From: an uncultured Flavobacteriaceae bacterium
Lineage (GTDB): Bacteria > Bacteroidota > Bacteroidia > Flavobacteriales > Flavobacteriaceae
Direction: 5' to 3'
Length of the DNA: 64,000 nt
Assembly (NCBI GenBank): GCA_947500435.1
Contig: CANMRV010000003.1
Span: 186,001-250,000, forward strand
Below the pieces are notes generated by a model. That model saw nothing but the letters and a program-made list of their open reading frames with translations. It was not told the DNA's origin and did not search any database. Position 1 is the first letter of the stretch, and each line of letters begins with the position of its first letter. This document shows positions 35,272 through 44,328 of the stretch, in pieces. A program made the position numbers and the translations under genes.

Positions 35272-35991
35272 ATGCAAGTGACCACAAAAGCCATAATTCT
35301 TACTTCGCTGAAGTACGGAGATACGAGTTTGATTACACGTGCCTTTACGGCTTCTGATGGTCTGAAATCATATTTGTTAAAAGGCGTTTTAGCATCTAAA
35401 AAAGGAAAGCTAAAAACCGCCTACTTTCAACCTTTGACCCAATTGGAAATCGTAGCCAATCACAAGAATAAGGGGAACTTAGAAAGCATTCGAGAGGCGA
35501 AAGTAAATTACCATTATCAGACCTTACATACTGATATAGCCAAAAGCGCTATGACCCAATTCTTGGCAGAAATGTTAAGTAATAGCATTCACGAAGAGGA
35601 GAGCAATCAAGGTCTTTTTGATTTTTTGGAGGCATCATTGCAATGGCTTGATACACATGAAGAAATTTCCAATTTTCATCTTCGTTTTTTGGTTAATCTA
35701 ACCCGGTATCTCGGGTTTTACCCAGATACGGATGACATCAAAGCGAGCTATTTTGACCTTCTGGAGGGAGCCTTTACAGACAAACCCTCGTTAAACCCAA
35801 TTTTAACAGGTGAGAATCTTAATTTTTTTAAAATCGTGTTGGGCACAAAATTTGATGAGATACATACCATCAAAATGACTAAAACAAACCGACAAGAACT
35901 GCTCAAATCCCTTGTGTTGTATTTTGAATTGCATTTACAGGGATTTCGAAAACCCAGGTCTCTTGCCATTTTAAATGAGGTTTTTAGCTAA
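35272..35991 (+). CDS. recO: DNA repair protein RecO
   Basis: A 239-residue recombination mediator that, with RecR, loads RecA on SSB-coated DNA. The N-terminal OB fold opens with the family pattern VTTKAIILTSLKYGDTSLITRAFT, continues with YLLKGVLASKKGKLKTAYFQPLTQLEI and leads into the helical domain with FLAEMLSNSIHEEESNQGLFDFLEASL. The zinc-finger cysteines of many RecO proteins are absent, which is usual in this branch. The TonB receptor gene starts 1 bp after its stop codon, an order (recO, TonB receptor, ileS) seen in many flavobacteria. Confidence 0.92.
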   Translation: MQVTTKAIILTSLKYGDTSLITRAFTASDGLKSYLLKGVLASKKGKLKTAYFQPLTQLEIVANHKNKGNLESIREAKVNYHYQTLHTDIAKSAMTQFLAEMLSNSIHEEESNQGLFDFLEASLQWLDTHEEISNFHLRFLVNLTRYLGFYPDTDDIKASYFDLLEGAFTDKPSLNPILTGENLNFFKIVLGTKFDEIHTIKMTKTNRQELLKSLVLYFELHLQGFRKPRSLAILNEVFS

Positions 35992-35992
35992 C

Positions 35993-38413
35993 ATGACTAT
36001 GATGACGAGGATACTCTTTGTGCTCTTTCTTTTAGGTCTACAGCTAGTTTCTGCCCAAGAAATTATGGTGCTTGACCTTGATACGCGCGAACCTATTCTC
36101 AACGTTGCCGTATACAATTTAGATAAATCCAAAACGGTGGTTTCAGATTTTGACGGCAGATGTGATTTATCCATTTTTGACCGAAACGAACGGATTACAT
36201 TTAAACATATAAGTTACGAAATCAGGAAGTCTACTAAGGCTCAAATTCTTCGACAGAAGAAGAGGCTATATTTGACTTTGAAGGCCGAACAATTAGATGA
36301 GGTAGTAATGTCGGTTTCTAAATGGGAACAACAGAAAAAGGATATCCCCAATAAAATTACCTCTATCGATGCCAGAGAAATAGCATTTACCAATCCGCAA
36401 ACTTCCGCTGATCTACTTCAAAATAGCGGGCAGGTTTTTGTTCAAAAAAGCCAATTAGGTGGAGGAAGTCCGATGATACGGGGCTTTGCCACAAATCGAC
36501 TTTTACTTTCTGTGGACGGAATTCGAATGAACAATGCTATTTTTAGGGGAGGCAATATCCAAAATGTAATTTCAATCGATCCGTACACCATAAAAAATAC
36601 TGAGGTGATTTTCGGTCCGGGTTCGGTTATTTATGGGAGTGATGCTATTGGAGGAGTAATGAATTTTTATACCAGGGAGGCGGAATTTTCAACTTCAGAT
36701 AGTCTTACTTTCTCAGGAAATACCAACTACAGGTTCGCCTCAGCAAATAAGGAAAACACGTTCCATTTTGATTTCAATATTGGAAAGAGAAAATGGGCAT
36801 TTTTGACAAGTGCATCCTATAACAATTTTAGTGATTTGAAAATGGGTCGGGACGGTCCAGATGCTTATTTGAGAAATAACTACGTCATCAGAAGAAATGG
36901 ACAAGATGAATTGGTGGAAAATGACAATCCGGAAAAACAATTTTCTACAGGCTACAATCAAATAAATATCCTTCAAAAAATAGCTTATAAACCTAATAAT
37001 AATTGGCACTATGATTTGGGCTTACATTATTCTGAAACAACTGATTATTCCAGATACGATCGCTCGATACGACCAAATTCAGATAATACGGGTCTGCTTT
37101 CTGCTGAATGGTTTTACGGTCCTCAAAAATGGTTCATGAGCAATTTGCAAATCAATAGAAAAGGAAAAGGATTATTTTATGATGGATTGAAAATCACAAC
37201 TGCCTACCAACACTTCGAAGAGAGCAGGAATGAAAGGGGTTTTCAAGATTTAATTCGAAATACAACCAAAGAAAAAGTTAATGCGCTTTCTTCCAACATA
37301 GACTTTGAAAACAAACGAATAGGTGATTTACGGTTGTATTATGGAGGCGAATATATATTCAATAAAGTCGGTTCAGAAGGAAGTCAGGAGAATATAGAAA
37401 CCAATATAATTTCAAATGCTGCTTCACGATATCCCGACGGTGCTACATGGCAAACTTTGGCGGGTTATATAAATGCCGAGTATAAAGCCAAACCAAATTT
37501 CACGCTTCTCTCAGGACTTCGATACAGTCATGTTTGGATAGATGCTGTTTTTGATAAAACGTTTTATCCGTTTCCATTTGATGATGCAAAATTAGACAAT
37601 GGCGCGCTTACGGGAAGCATTGGCTTAAGTTGGTTTCCGAAAGCCGATTTACAAATAACATGGAATGGTTCTACTGGTTTTCGATCTCCTAATATAGACG
37701 ATGTTGGCAAAGTATTTGATTCCGAACCAGGATCAGTGGTAGTGCCTAATCCCGATTTAGAGCCGGAGTATGCGTATAACACAGAACTGGGTATCCAAAA
37801 GAATTTTGCGGATAAAGTAGTATTGAAAGGAGCCACCTTTTATACTTATTTGGTAGATGCCTTAGTGCGTAGGGATTTTCAATTCAATGGTCAGTCACAG
37901 ATTGAATATAACGGTGAGCTAAGTAATGTACAAGCAATACAGAATGCTGCAAAAGCATATGTATATGGGTTTGAGTTAGGACTGGAAGCCTTTTTGACAG
38001 ATAACTTATCAATTACTTCAAATCTAACGATTACCGAGGGGGTTGAAGAAGAAGCGGATGGTACTGATTCTCCGGGAAGACACGTATCGCCCACGTTTGG
38101 GGATTTTCATATAGTATGGAAAAATCAAAGACTAAAGGCAGATGCCTTTTTGAACTATAATGGAAAAATAGCTTTTGAGGACTTGGCTCCGTCAGAAATA
38201 AGCAAAGCTTATATTTATGCGATTGATGGAGATGGAAACCCATATTCTCCGTCATGGTATACTTTGAATCTACGCTCGCAATATGCTATTTCCAATGCTT
38301 TAAAAGCAACGTTAAGTCTTGAAAACATTACCAATCAAAGGTATCGTTCGTATTCTTCAGGAATTGCCGCCCCAGGAACTAATCTGATTTTAGGGCTTGG
38401 CTATAAGTTTTAA
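35993..38413 (+). CDS. TonB-dependent receptor with carboxypeptidase-like regulatory domain
   Basis: An 806-residue outer membrane receptor. The chosen ATG at 35993 gives a signal peptide (TRILFVLFLLGLQLVSAQ). A carboxypeptidase-like domain follows at about 23-100, then the plug with SVSKWEQQKKDIPNKITSIDA and the GGGSPMIRGFATNRLLLSVDGIRMNNA block, and finally the 22-strand barrel ending in LILGLGYKF, a C-terminal Phe as expected for BamA recognition. The plug motif matches heme- and siderophore-type receptors (FepA/HmuR group), but the ligand is unknown. It directly follows recO. Confidence 0.9.
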   Translation: MTMMTRILFVLFLLGLQLVSAQEIMVLDLDTREPILNVAVYNLDKSKTVVSDFDGRCDLSIFDRNERITFKHISYEIRKSTKAQILRQKKRLYLTLKAEQLDEVVMSVSKWEQQKKDIPNKITSIDAREIAFTNPQTSADLLQNSGQVFVQKSQLGGGSPMIRGFATNRLLLSVDGIRMNNAIFRGGNIQNVISIDPYTIKNTEVIFGPGSVIYGSDAIGGVMNFYTREAEFSTSDSLTFSGNTNYRFASANKENTFHFDFNIGKRKWAFLTSASYNNFSDLKMGRDGPDAYLRNNYVIRRNGQDELVENDNPEKQFSTGYNQINILQKIAYKPNNNWHYDLGLHYSETTDYSRYDRSIRPNSDNTGLLSAEWFYGPQKWFMSNLQINRKGKGLFYDGLKITTAYQHFEESRNERGFQDLIRNTTKEKVNALSSNIDFENKRIGDLRLYYGGEYIFNKVGSEGSQENIETNIISNAASRYPDGATWQTLAGYINAEYKAKPNFTLLSGLRYSHVWIDAVFDKTFYPFPFDDAKLDNGALTGSIGLSWFPKADLQITWNGSTGFRSPNIDDVGKVFDSEPGSVVVPNPDLEPEYAYNTELGIQKNFADKVVLKGATFYTYLVDALVRRDFQFNGQSQIEYNGELSNVQAIQNAAKAYVYGFELGLEAFLTDNLSITSNLTITEGVEEEADGTDSPGRHVSPTFGDFHIVWKNQRLKADAFLNYNGKIAFEDLAPSEISKAYIYAIDGDGNPYSPSWYTLNLRSQYAISNALKATLSLENITNQRYRSYSSGIAAPGTNLILGLGYKF

Positions 38414-38416
38414 ACA

Positions 38417-38443
38417 AAAAACCCCGACGTTTCCATCAGGGCT
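38417..38443 (-). terminator. terminator of the Ala-rich lipoprotein gene
   Basis: On the minus strand CCCTGA pairs with TCGGGG (one G-T pair) around an 8-nt loop and runs into TTTTTTG. It follows the gene at 38465-38902. Confidence 0.55.
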
Positions 38444-38464
38444 ATTATTTTAGGTTGTAGATAA

Positions 38465-38902
38465 TTAGTTCTTCACTTTATCTTTTACCTCTTTTGCAGC
38501 ATCTTTTGCCTTGTCAGCAGCATCACCAGCTGCAGCTTTAACATCACCTGCAGCGTCTTTTGCTTTATCCACCGCATCACCAGCAGCATCTTTTACATCA
38601 CCTGCAGCGTCTTTTGCTTTATCCACCGCATCACCAGCAGCATCTTTTACATCACCTGCAGCGTCTTTGGCAGCATCAACTGCATCACCCGCTTTATCCA
38701 TGGCATCTTCACCCATTTCAGCAGCAGCATCTACAGCGTCACCTGCTTTGTCCATAGCTTCACCGGCAGCATCGCCTGCTTCTTCAGCAGCCTCAGCAGC
38801 AGCTTCCGTAGCCTCTTTTGCTTTGTCAGCAGCTTCTCTACAGGATACAAATGATACACAAAGTGCAAGTACCATAATCGAACTTAAAATTACTTTTTTC
38901 AT
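38465..38902 (-). CDS. Ala-rich tandem-repeat lipoprotein (LEA-like / apolipoprotein-like)
   Basis: A 145-residue protein with a lipoprotein signal ending FVSC (Cys21). The rest uses almost only Ala, Asp, Lys, Glu, Gly and Val in 18-residue repeats (KAKDAAGDVKDAAGDAVD type) that fit an amphipathic 11-mer-like helix as in LEA or apolipoprotein-like proteins, with no cysteine or aromatic in the repeats. The DNA repeats in units of 54 bp, two of them identical. An envelope stress or desiccation role is possible but unproven. It carries its own TAnnTTTG promoter and a terminator. Confidence 0.85.
   Translation of the reverse strand: MKKVILSSIMVLALCVSFVSCREAADKAKEATEAAAEAAEEAGDAAGEAMDKAGDAVDAAAEMGEDAMDKAGDAVDAAKDAAGDVKDAAGDAVDKAKDAAGDVKDAAGDAVDKAKDAAGDVKAAAGDAADKAKDAAKEVKDKVKN
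38541..38668. repeat. 54-bp tandem repeat inside the Ala-rich lipoprotein gene
   Basis: Copies begin at 38541, 38595 and 38649. The first two are identical over all 54 bp; the third matches for 20 bp and then diverges. Each unit encodes 18 residues in frame, so copy number can change without breaking the gene. Confidence 0.9.
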
Positions 38903-38934
38903 GTTTTTTAGTTTTAGTGTTTTGTTTCTAATTG

Positions 38935-38942
38935 CAAAGATA
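38935..38942 (-). promoter_or_regulatory. -7 promoter element of the Ala-rich lipoprotein gene
   Basis: TATCTTTG on the minus strand, an exact TAnnTTTG match, 32 bp before the start codon. Confidence 0.5.
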
Positions 38943-39097
38943 TACGGATGGTTTTGGTATTTAGATGCAATTTGTTAACATTTCAAGGGAAGTAGTGAAC
39001 AAAAGTGTTGATTTCAAGGACTTTTCACGGAATTATTTTCTTTCTCTATTTCTGAGGGTTTAGTGTTTGTGATGCCAATTATATGAACCAAAATCGC

Positions 39098-39105
39098 TAA
39101 TTTTG
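39098..39105 (+). promoter_or_regulatory. -7 promoter element of ileS
   Basis: TAATTTTG matches TAnnTTTG and ends 33 bp before the ileS start codon. Confidence 0.5.
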
Positions 39106-39138
39106 CACCCTTAAATCGCAGCACCAGAAGCATTTCTT

Positions 39139-42100
39139 ATGAAGTTTGCAGAATATAAAGGATTGGATTTACCTAAAATAGCAGAAGAGATTCTAGCCTA
39201 CTGGAAGGAGAACCAGATTTTCGAGAAAAGTGTTTCCACTCGTGAAGCAAAACCGAGTTATGTCTTTTACGAAGGACCACCATCGGCAAACGGAATGCCT
39301 GGTATTCATCATGTCATGGCGCGCACCATCAAAGATATCTTTCCGAGGTATAAGACCATGAAAGGTTTTCAGGTAAAACGAAAAGCGGGTTGGGATACCC
39401 ACGGACTTCCAATTGAACTTGGGGTTGAAAAGGAACTTGGAATTACCAAAGAAGATATTGGAAAGAAAATATCGGTAGAAGAGTACAATGCGGCTTGTAA
39501 AAAGGCGGTAATGCGTTATACAGATGTTTGGAATAGAATGACCGAACAGGTTGGTTATTGGGTAGATATGGATGATCCATATATTACCTATAAGTCCAAA
39601 TACATGGAAACCGTTTGGTGGTTGTTAAAGCAGATTTATGATAAGGGATTGATTTACAAAGGATACACCATTCAACCCTATTCGCCAAAAGCAGGAACCG
39701 GACTAAGTTCTCACGAATTAAACCAACCCGGAACCTATCAAGATGTTACGGATACTACGGTAACTGCCCAATTCAAGGCAATTGAAAGTACACTTCCTGA
39801 TTTCTTACAAAACGAAGGAGATGTATACTTTTTAGCATGGACGACAACGCCCTGGACGCTTCCGTCGAATACAGCTTTGACCGTTGGCCCTAAGATTGAT
39901 TATGTTTTAGTAGAAACATATAATCAATATACATTCAAACCCATGAATGTGGTTTTGGCTAAAAATTTAGTTTCAAAACAGTTTTCGGGGAAGTTCAATC
40001 AAGTTGAAACTAAGCCTGAATTATTAGACTATAAATCTGGAGATAAAAAAATTCCGTTTTATGTTGTAAAAGAATTTGTTGGGAAGGATTTGGTAGGAAT
40101 CAAATACGAGCAACTTATTGATTACGCAAAACCTTATGAGAATGTTGAGAATGCTTTTCGTGTAATTTCTGGGGATTTTGTTACCACGGAAGATGGTACG
40201 GGAATCGTTCATACAGCCCCTACTTTTGGAGCAGATGATGCCTTGGTGGCAAAACAAGCTGTGCCTGAAGTTCCGCCGTTATTGGTTTTGGATGAGAATA
40301 AGAATCCGGTTCCTTTGGTGGATTTACAGGGTAGGTTCAGACCCGAATTGAAACAATGGGGAGGCAAGTATGTCAAGAATGAATATTATGAGGATGGTGA
40401 AGCACCAGAACGTTCGGTTGATGTAGAAATCGCCATTACACTTAAAGAAGAGAATAAAGCCTTTAAGGTTGAGAAGTATGTGCACAGTTATCCAAACTGC
40501 TGGCGTACGGATAAACCCATTTTGTATTATCCATTAGATTCTTGGTTCATCAAGATTTCCGATGTGAAAGACAAGATGTTTGACTTAAACCAAACCATTA
40601 ACTGGAAGCCTAAATCAACAGGAGAAGGTCGTTTTGGTAATTGGTTGGCAAATGCAAATGACTGGAACTTATCACGCTCACGCTATTGGGGTATTCCACT
40701 TCCTATCTGGAGAACTGAAGATGGTACTGAGGAAATGATGATTGGTTCTGTGGCTGAATTGAAGTCTGAAATGACGAAAGCGCTAGAAGCAGGAATCCTA
40801 GAAAAAGACATTTTTGAAGATTTTGTAGTTGGTGATATGTCCGAAGAGAATTATGACAAAATAGATTTGCATAAAAATATAGTAGACCAAATCACGCTGG
40901 TTTCTCCGTCAGGAAAACCTATGAATCGCGAAAGTGATTTGATTGATGTTTGGTTTGATAGTGGTTCAATGCCCTACGCGCAGTGGCACTATCCGTTTGA
41001 AAATCAAGATTTAATTGATAAAGGGGAGACTTTCCCAGCAGATTTTATCGCTGAGGGAGTTGACCAAACCAGAGGTTGGTTTTATACGCTGCATGCGATT
41101 GGAACAATGGTTTTTGATTCCGTAGCCTATAAAAATGTAGTGTCAAACGGTTTAGTTTTAGACAAGGAAGGCAAGAAAATGTCCAAACGTTTGGGCAATG
41201 CAGCCGACCCTTTTGAAACAATGGATGCTCATGGCGCGGATGCCACGCGTTGGTACATGATTTCAAATGCGAATCCGTGGGATAATCTAAAGTTTGATAT
41301 CGAAGGAATTGTCGAGGTAAAGCGAAAGTTCTTTGGAACACTATACAACACCTATTCTTTCTTTTCCCTCTATGCGAATATTGACGAGTTCAAATATTCA
41401 GAAGCAGATGTACCCTTAAACGAACGCCCAGAAATTGACCGATGGATTCTCTCTGAATTACATACCCTTATCAAGAAAGTAGATGAGGCCTATGCTGATT
41501 ATGAACCGACAAGAGGTACCAGGGCCATTTCAGAATTTGTGCAGGAAAACCTGAGTAACTGGTATGTGCGCTTATGCAGAAGACGTTTCTGGAAAGGAGA
41601 TTACCAACAGGATAAAATATCGGCATACCAAACCTTATATACCTGTTTGGAAACTGTAGCAAAGCTTTCAGCGCCAGTAGCTCCATTTTTTATGGATAGG
41701 CTCTATAAAGATTTAACAAATACTACAGAAAAAGAAACCTTTGAAAGTGTACATTTGGCTGATTTTCCAGTGTATGATGCCGCTATGGTTGATACTGATT
41801 TAGAAGGAAAGATGCAGAAAGCACAAACGATTTCTTCTTTGGTATTATCAATCCGTCAGAAAGAAAAAATCAAGGTGCGTCAGCCGTTGCAGAAGATTAT
41901 GATTCCTGTTTCTGATGATGAACAGAAGCATGCGATAGAAGCGGTAGCCGATTTGATTAAATCAGAGGTAAACGTAAAAGAGATTGAACTGTTAGATGAT
42001 GCTTCCGGCATTTTAGTGAAGCAGATAAAGCCAAATTTTAAGGTTTTAGGGCCTAAATACGGTAAGGAAATGAAGTTGATTGCGGCTGAGGTTGCTAAAC

Positions 42101-42537
42101 TCGGGCAGGAGGACATCCAGAAAATCGAACAGGAGGGCGAAATATCCGTCCAAATAGAAAATAATAGTATTAATTTACAGTTACAAGATGTAGAGATAAG
42201 CTCTCAAGACATCGAAGGATGGCTGGTCGCTTCTTCAGGTTCATTAACAGTAGCTTTAGATGTTACTATCAATGAAGCACTAAGAAAAGAAGGTGTTGCC
42301 AGAGAATTGGTCAACCGAATTCAGAATATGAGAAAAGACTCTGGTTTTGAAGTAACCGATAAAATTGATATTAAAATATTAAAAGACGGATTTGTAGAAC
42401 AAGCGGTTTCCGATAATTTGAATTATATTAAAACCGAAACGCTCACTGCAGAACTAAATTTTGAAGAGAAACTAGATATAGGCACGGAAATTGCCTTTGA
42501 TGAAGTGAATACGAAACTATTTATTACAAAACACTAG
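39139..42537 (+). CDS. ileS: isoleucine--tRNA ligase
   Basis: A 1132-residue class I aminoacyl-tRNA synthetase that charges tRNA-Ile. The HIGH-type motif is in PPSANGMPGIHHVMAR (about 48-63) and KMSKR lies in GKKMSKRLGN (about 677). The CP1 editing domain with TTPWTLPSNTAL is intact. The length and the HIGH variant with HHVM match the long eukaryote-like IleRS group, which in general is less sensitive to mupirocin; that property is inference. It is followed within 5 bp by the DksA-like gene, giving the conserved ileS / DksA-like / lspA order. Confidence 0.97.
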   Translation: MKFAEYKGLDLPKIAEEILAYWKENQIFEKSVSTREAKPSYVFYEGPPSANGMPGIHHVMARTIKDIFPRYKTMKGFQVKRKAGWDTHGLPIELGVEKELGITKEDIGKKISVEEYNAACKKAVMRYTDVWNRMTEQVGYWVDMDDPYITYKSKYMETVWWLLKQIYDKGLIYKGYTIQPYSPKAGTGLSSHELNQPGTYQDVTDTTVTAQFKAIESTLPDFLQNEGDVYFLAWTTTPWTLPSNTALTVGPKIDYVLVETYNQYTFKPMNVVLAKNLVSKQFSGKFNQVETKPELLDYKSGDKKIPFYVVKEFVGKDLVGIKYEQLIDYAKPYENVENAFRVISGDFVTTEDGTGIVHTAPTFGADDALVAKQAVPEVPPLLVLDENKNPVPLVDLQGRFRPELKQWGGKYVKNEYYEDGEAPERSVDVEIAITLKEENKAFKVEKYVHSYPNCWRTDKPILYYPLDSWFIKISDVKDKMFDLNQTINWKPKSTGEGRFGNWLANANDWNLSRSRYWGIPLPIWRTEDGTEEMMIGSVAELKSEMTKALEAGILEKDIFEDFVVGDMSEENYDKIDLHKNIVDQITLVSPSGKPMNRESDLIDVWFDSGSMPYAQWHYPFENQDLIDKGETFPADFIAEGVDQTRGWFYTLHAIGTMVFDSVAYKNVVSNGLVLDKEGKKMSKRLGNAADPFETMDAHGADATRWYMISNANPWDNLKFDIEGIVEVKRKFFGTLYNTYSFFSLYANIDEFKYSEADVPLNERPEIDRWILSELHTLIKKVDEAYADYEPTRGTRAISEFVQENLSNWYVRLCRRRFWKGDYQQDKISAYQTLYTCLETVAKLSAPVAPFFMDRLYKDLTNTTEKETFESVHLADFPVYDAAMVDTDLEGKMQKAQTISSLVLSIRQKEKIKVRQPLQKIMIPVSDDEQKHAIEAVADLIKSEVNVKEIELLDDASGILVKQIKPNFKVLGPKYGKEMKLIAAEVAKLGQEDIQKIEQEGEISVQIENNSINLQLQDVEISSQDIEGWLVASSGSLTVALDVTINEALRKEGVARELVNRIQNMRKDSGFEVTDKIDIKILKDGFVEQAVSDNLNYIKTETLTAELNFEEKLDIGTEIAFDEVNTKLFITKH

Positions 42538-42541
42538 AAAA

Positions 42542-42925
42542 ATGGCACAAGATTTAAAAGTTAGATATGCCGACAAAGATTTGGCGGAGTTCAGAGAACT
42601 TATTGAAGAGAAAATTGAAAAAGCTAAAAGTCATTTAGAGCTTTTGAAAAGCGCATATATGAATGATGGTAATAATGGTACAGATGATACCTCACCAACG
42701 TTCAAAGCATTTGAAGAAGGTTCTCAAACCATGAGTAAAGAGGCAAATACGCAATTAGCGATTCGTCAAGAGAAATTTATTCGTGATTTAAAGAATGCCT
42801 TGTTACGTATTGAAAACAAAACTTATGGCATATGCCGTGTTACGGGAAAGCTGATCAACAAAGAACGTTTGAAGCTTGTTCCGCATGCCACTTTGAGCAT
42901 TGAGGCTAAAAACATGCAAAAATAA
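42542..42925 (+). CDS. TraR/DksA family protein with degenerate zinc finger
   Basis: A 127-residue protein with a coiled-coil N-terminal half (about 12-90) and a short C-terminal globule, the layout of DksA, which binds the RNA polymerase secondary channel. The zinc finger is reduced to a single Cys98 (YGICRVTGKLINKERLKLVPHATLSIEAK), where DksA has four cysteines, so no zinc is expected. The same GICRVTGKLI...VPHAT pattern is normal in Bacteroidetes relatives. The coiled-coil tip shows DDTSPTF, not the usual DxxDxA-type pair. It lies 4 bp after ileS. Confidence 0.85.
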   Translation: MAQDLKVRYADKDLAEFRELIEEKIEKAKSHLELLKSAYMNDGNNGTDDTSPTFKAFEEGSQTMSKEANTQLAIRQEKFIRDLKNALLRIENKTYGICRVTGKLINKERLKLVPHATLSIEAKNMQK

Positions 42926-42950
42926 AAACCTCGGTTTAGAGAAAAATATT

Positions 42951-42990
42951 GACCCACAAGGTTTTGAGAACCTTGTGGGTCTTTTTGTTT
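42951..42990 (+). terminator. strong terminator after the ileS / DksA-like pair
   Basis: A perfect 13-bp stem (42951-42963 with 42969-42981) and 5-nt loop followed by TTTTTGTTT. An in-frame ATG at 42949 for the next gene would lie in this hairpin and is not the real start. Confidence 0.9.
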
Positions 42991-42999
42991 AAGGACATC

Positions 43000-43614
43000 A
43001 TGAGAACTCTCCTACTGCTATTTTTTACCTTGAATTTTTTAAACGCTCAAAAAGTGGTGGAAAAATCAATTGTACATAGCGCTATTTCGTCTTTTCAAAT
43101 AGATGCCTCCAACTGTTTTCAGATAAACCTAAGTACTAGTGATTCTGCTGAGCTAGTTGTAGAAGCCACCATTGAAGGTGAATATAGAAAAGACCTTGTT
43201 CTAAACCTAAATGAAGAAGGCTCAACAGTTTTGGTAAGTGCGGGTTTTCGGTCAAATTTTGAAAACCCAAATGACAAATTAAGTGCCCATAAAGTAGTTT
43301 CAATCGCATTGGAAATAAAATTACCAGCATTTAGGAATGTCAACATTTTCGGAACAAATAGTAATATTAAGACAAAGGGAGTTTATGAAAAGTTAAAAAT
43401 AACTTCCAATGATGGCTTCATTCGCTTGATTGAAGTAGAAGGTAGTGCGGAAGTAACTACCCAAAGTGGTGATATTATTGTTGAAAGTAAGTCAGCTAAA
43501 ATTCTAAGCAAAAGCAAATACGGAAAGGTCGATGAAAATCAAATTCCTGTGGGAGATAATAAGTACCTACTTAATACCGTTACAGGAAACATCCGCTTCA
43601 AGAGAATCGAATAA
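43000..43614 (+). CDS. exported adhesin-like (DUF2807/DUF4097-type) beta protein
   Basis: A 204-residue exported protein. The start at 43000 gives a signal peptide (MRTLLLLFFTLNFLNAQ) rather than the 42949 extension, which lies in a terminator. The mature protein is made of short beta strands with repeated FQIDAS..., VNIFGTNSNIKTKG, ITSNDGFIRLIEVEGSAEVTTQSGDIIVESKSAKI, resembling the parallel beta-helix of putative auto-transporter adhesin or DUF4097 domains. No catalytic residues are evident. It lies 33 bp ahead of lspA, which has its own promoter. Confidence 0.75.
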   Translation: MRTLLLLFFTLNFLNAQKVVEKSIVHSAISSFQIDASNCFQINLSTSDSAELVVEATIEGEYRKDLVLNLNEEGSTVLVSAGFRSNFENPNDKLSAHKVVSIALEIKLPAFRNVNIFGTNSNIKTKGVYEKLKITSNDGFIRLIEVEGSAEVTTQSGDIIVESKSAKILSKSKYGKVDENQIPVGDNKYLLNTVTGNIRFKRIE

Positions 43615-43620
43615 TATGTC

Positions 43621-43628
43621 TATTTTTG
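43621..43628 (+). promoter_or_regulatory. -7 promoter element of lspA
   Basis: TATTTTTG matches TAnnTTTG and ends 19 bp before the lspA start codon. Confidence 0.5.
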
Positions 43629-43647
43629 CCACAATTATAACTACGAA

Positions 43648-44328
43648 ATGAATTTAAAGAAGTCGCTGCTGCTGATTGCGGTTATATTGCTAATAGACCA
43701 GATTAGTAAAATCTACATAAAGACCCATTTTGAATTAGGTGAATCTGTTGACGTATTTAATTGGTTTAAAATTCATTTTATTGAAAATTCAGGTGCTGCT
43801 TGGGGTGCTAAATTGAGTGATTTTTTACCTATATCAGAATCAGCTGGCAAGCTTATTTTGACTGTTTTTAGATTGTTCGCTGTCGCGGGAATTGGATATT
43901 GGTTATATGACACCATTCGCAAGAAATCGCCGAAAGTATTAATTCTGGCGGTCTCCTTAATTTTTGCAGGAGCTCTTGGAAACATTATCGATTCCGTTTT
44001 CTACGGACTCATTTTTGACCACAGCAACGGCCAGGTTGCCACCCTGTTTTCAGATGAGTCTTATGGTGGTGTATTCTATGGAAAGGTTGTAGATATGCTG
44101 TATTTTCCTATGGTTGATACCACATGGCCTGAATGGGTGCCTTATTTTGGCGGAAAGGGTTTCCGTTTTTTCGAACCTGTTTTTAATGTAGCTGATACGG
44201 CGATTAGCACTGGAGTAGGAATATTATTGGTGTTCAATAAAAAAGCTTTCCCTAAGCATGAGGAAGAATCTGAAATCGAAGGAACAGTTTTAGAGGAGGT
44301 AATAGATCAAGTTCTCGAGAACGAATAG
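43648..44328 (+). CDS. lspA: lipoprotein signal peptidase (signal peptidase II)
   Basis: A 226-residue inner membrane aspartyl protease that cleaves prolipoproteins after lipidation; it serves the many lipoproteins in this window. Four membrane helices surround the catalytic aspartates, in GNIIDSVFYG and NVADTAISTG. The longer loop between the third and fourth helices, with FDHSNGQVATLFSDESYGGVFYGKVVDML, is typical of Bacteroidetes LspA and explains the size above the usual 160 residues. The last 22 bp overlap the convergent 5-FCL gene. Confidence 0.95.
   Translation: MNLKKSLLLIAVILLIDQISKIYIKTHFELGESVDVFNWFKIHFIENSGAAWGAKLSDFLPISESAGKLILTVFRLFAVAGIGYWLYDTIRKKSPKVLILAVSLIFAGALGNIIDSVFYGLIFDHSNGQVATLFSDESYGGVFYGKVVDMLYFPMVDTTWPEWVPYFGGKGFRFFEPVFNVADTAISTGVGILLVFNKKAFPKHEEESEIEGTVLEEVIDQVLENE

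Noticed and set aside
38520..38670. Regular repeat that might be taken for a CRISPR array
   Set aside because: The repeats are contiguous 54-bp coding units with no spacers and stay in frame.
38511..38978. Ser/Ala-rich open frame of 155 codons on the plus strand
   Set aside because: It is the antisense of the Ala-rich lipoprotein gene; the repeat keeps several frames open. The minus frame has a lipobox, promoter and terminator.
42949..42999. N-terminal extension of the beta protein at 43000
   Set aside because: The upstream ATG and next 16 codons lie in a perfect terminator hairpin; 43000 gives a signal peptide.
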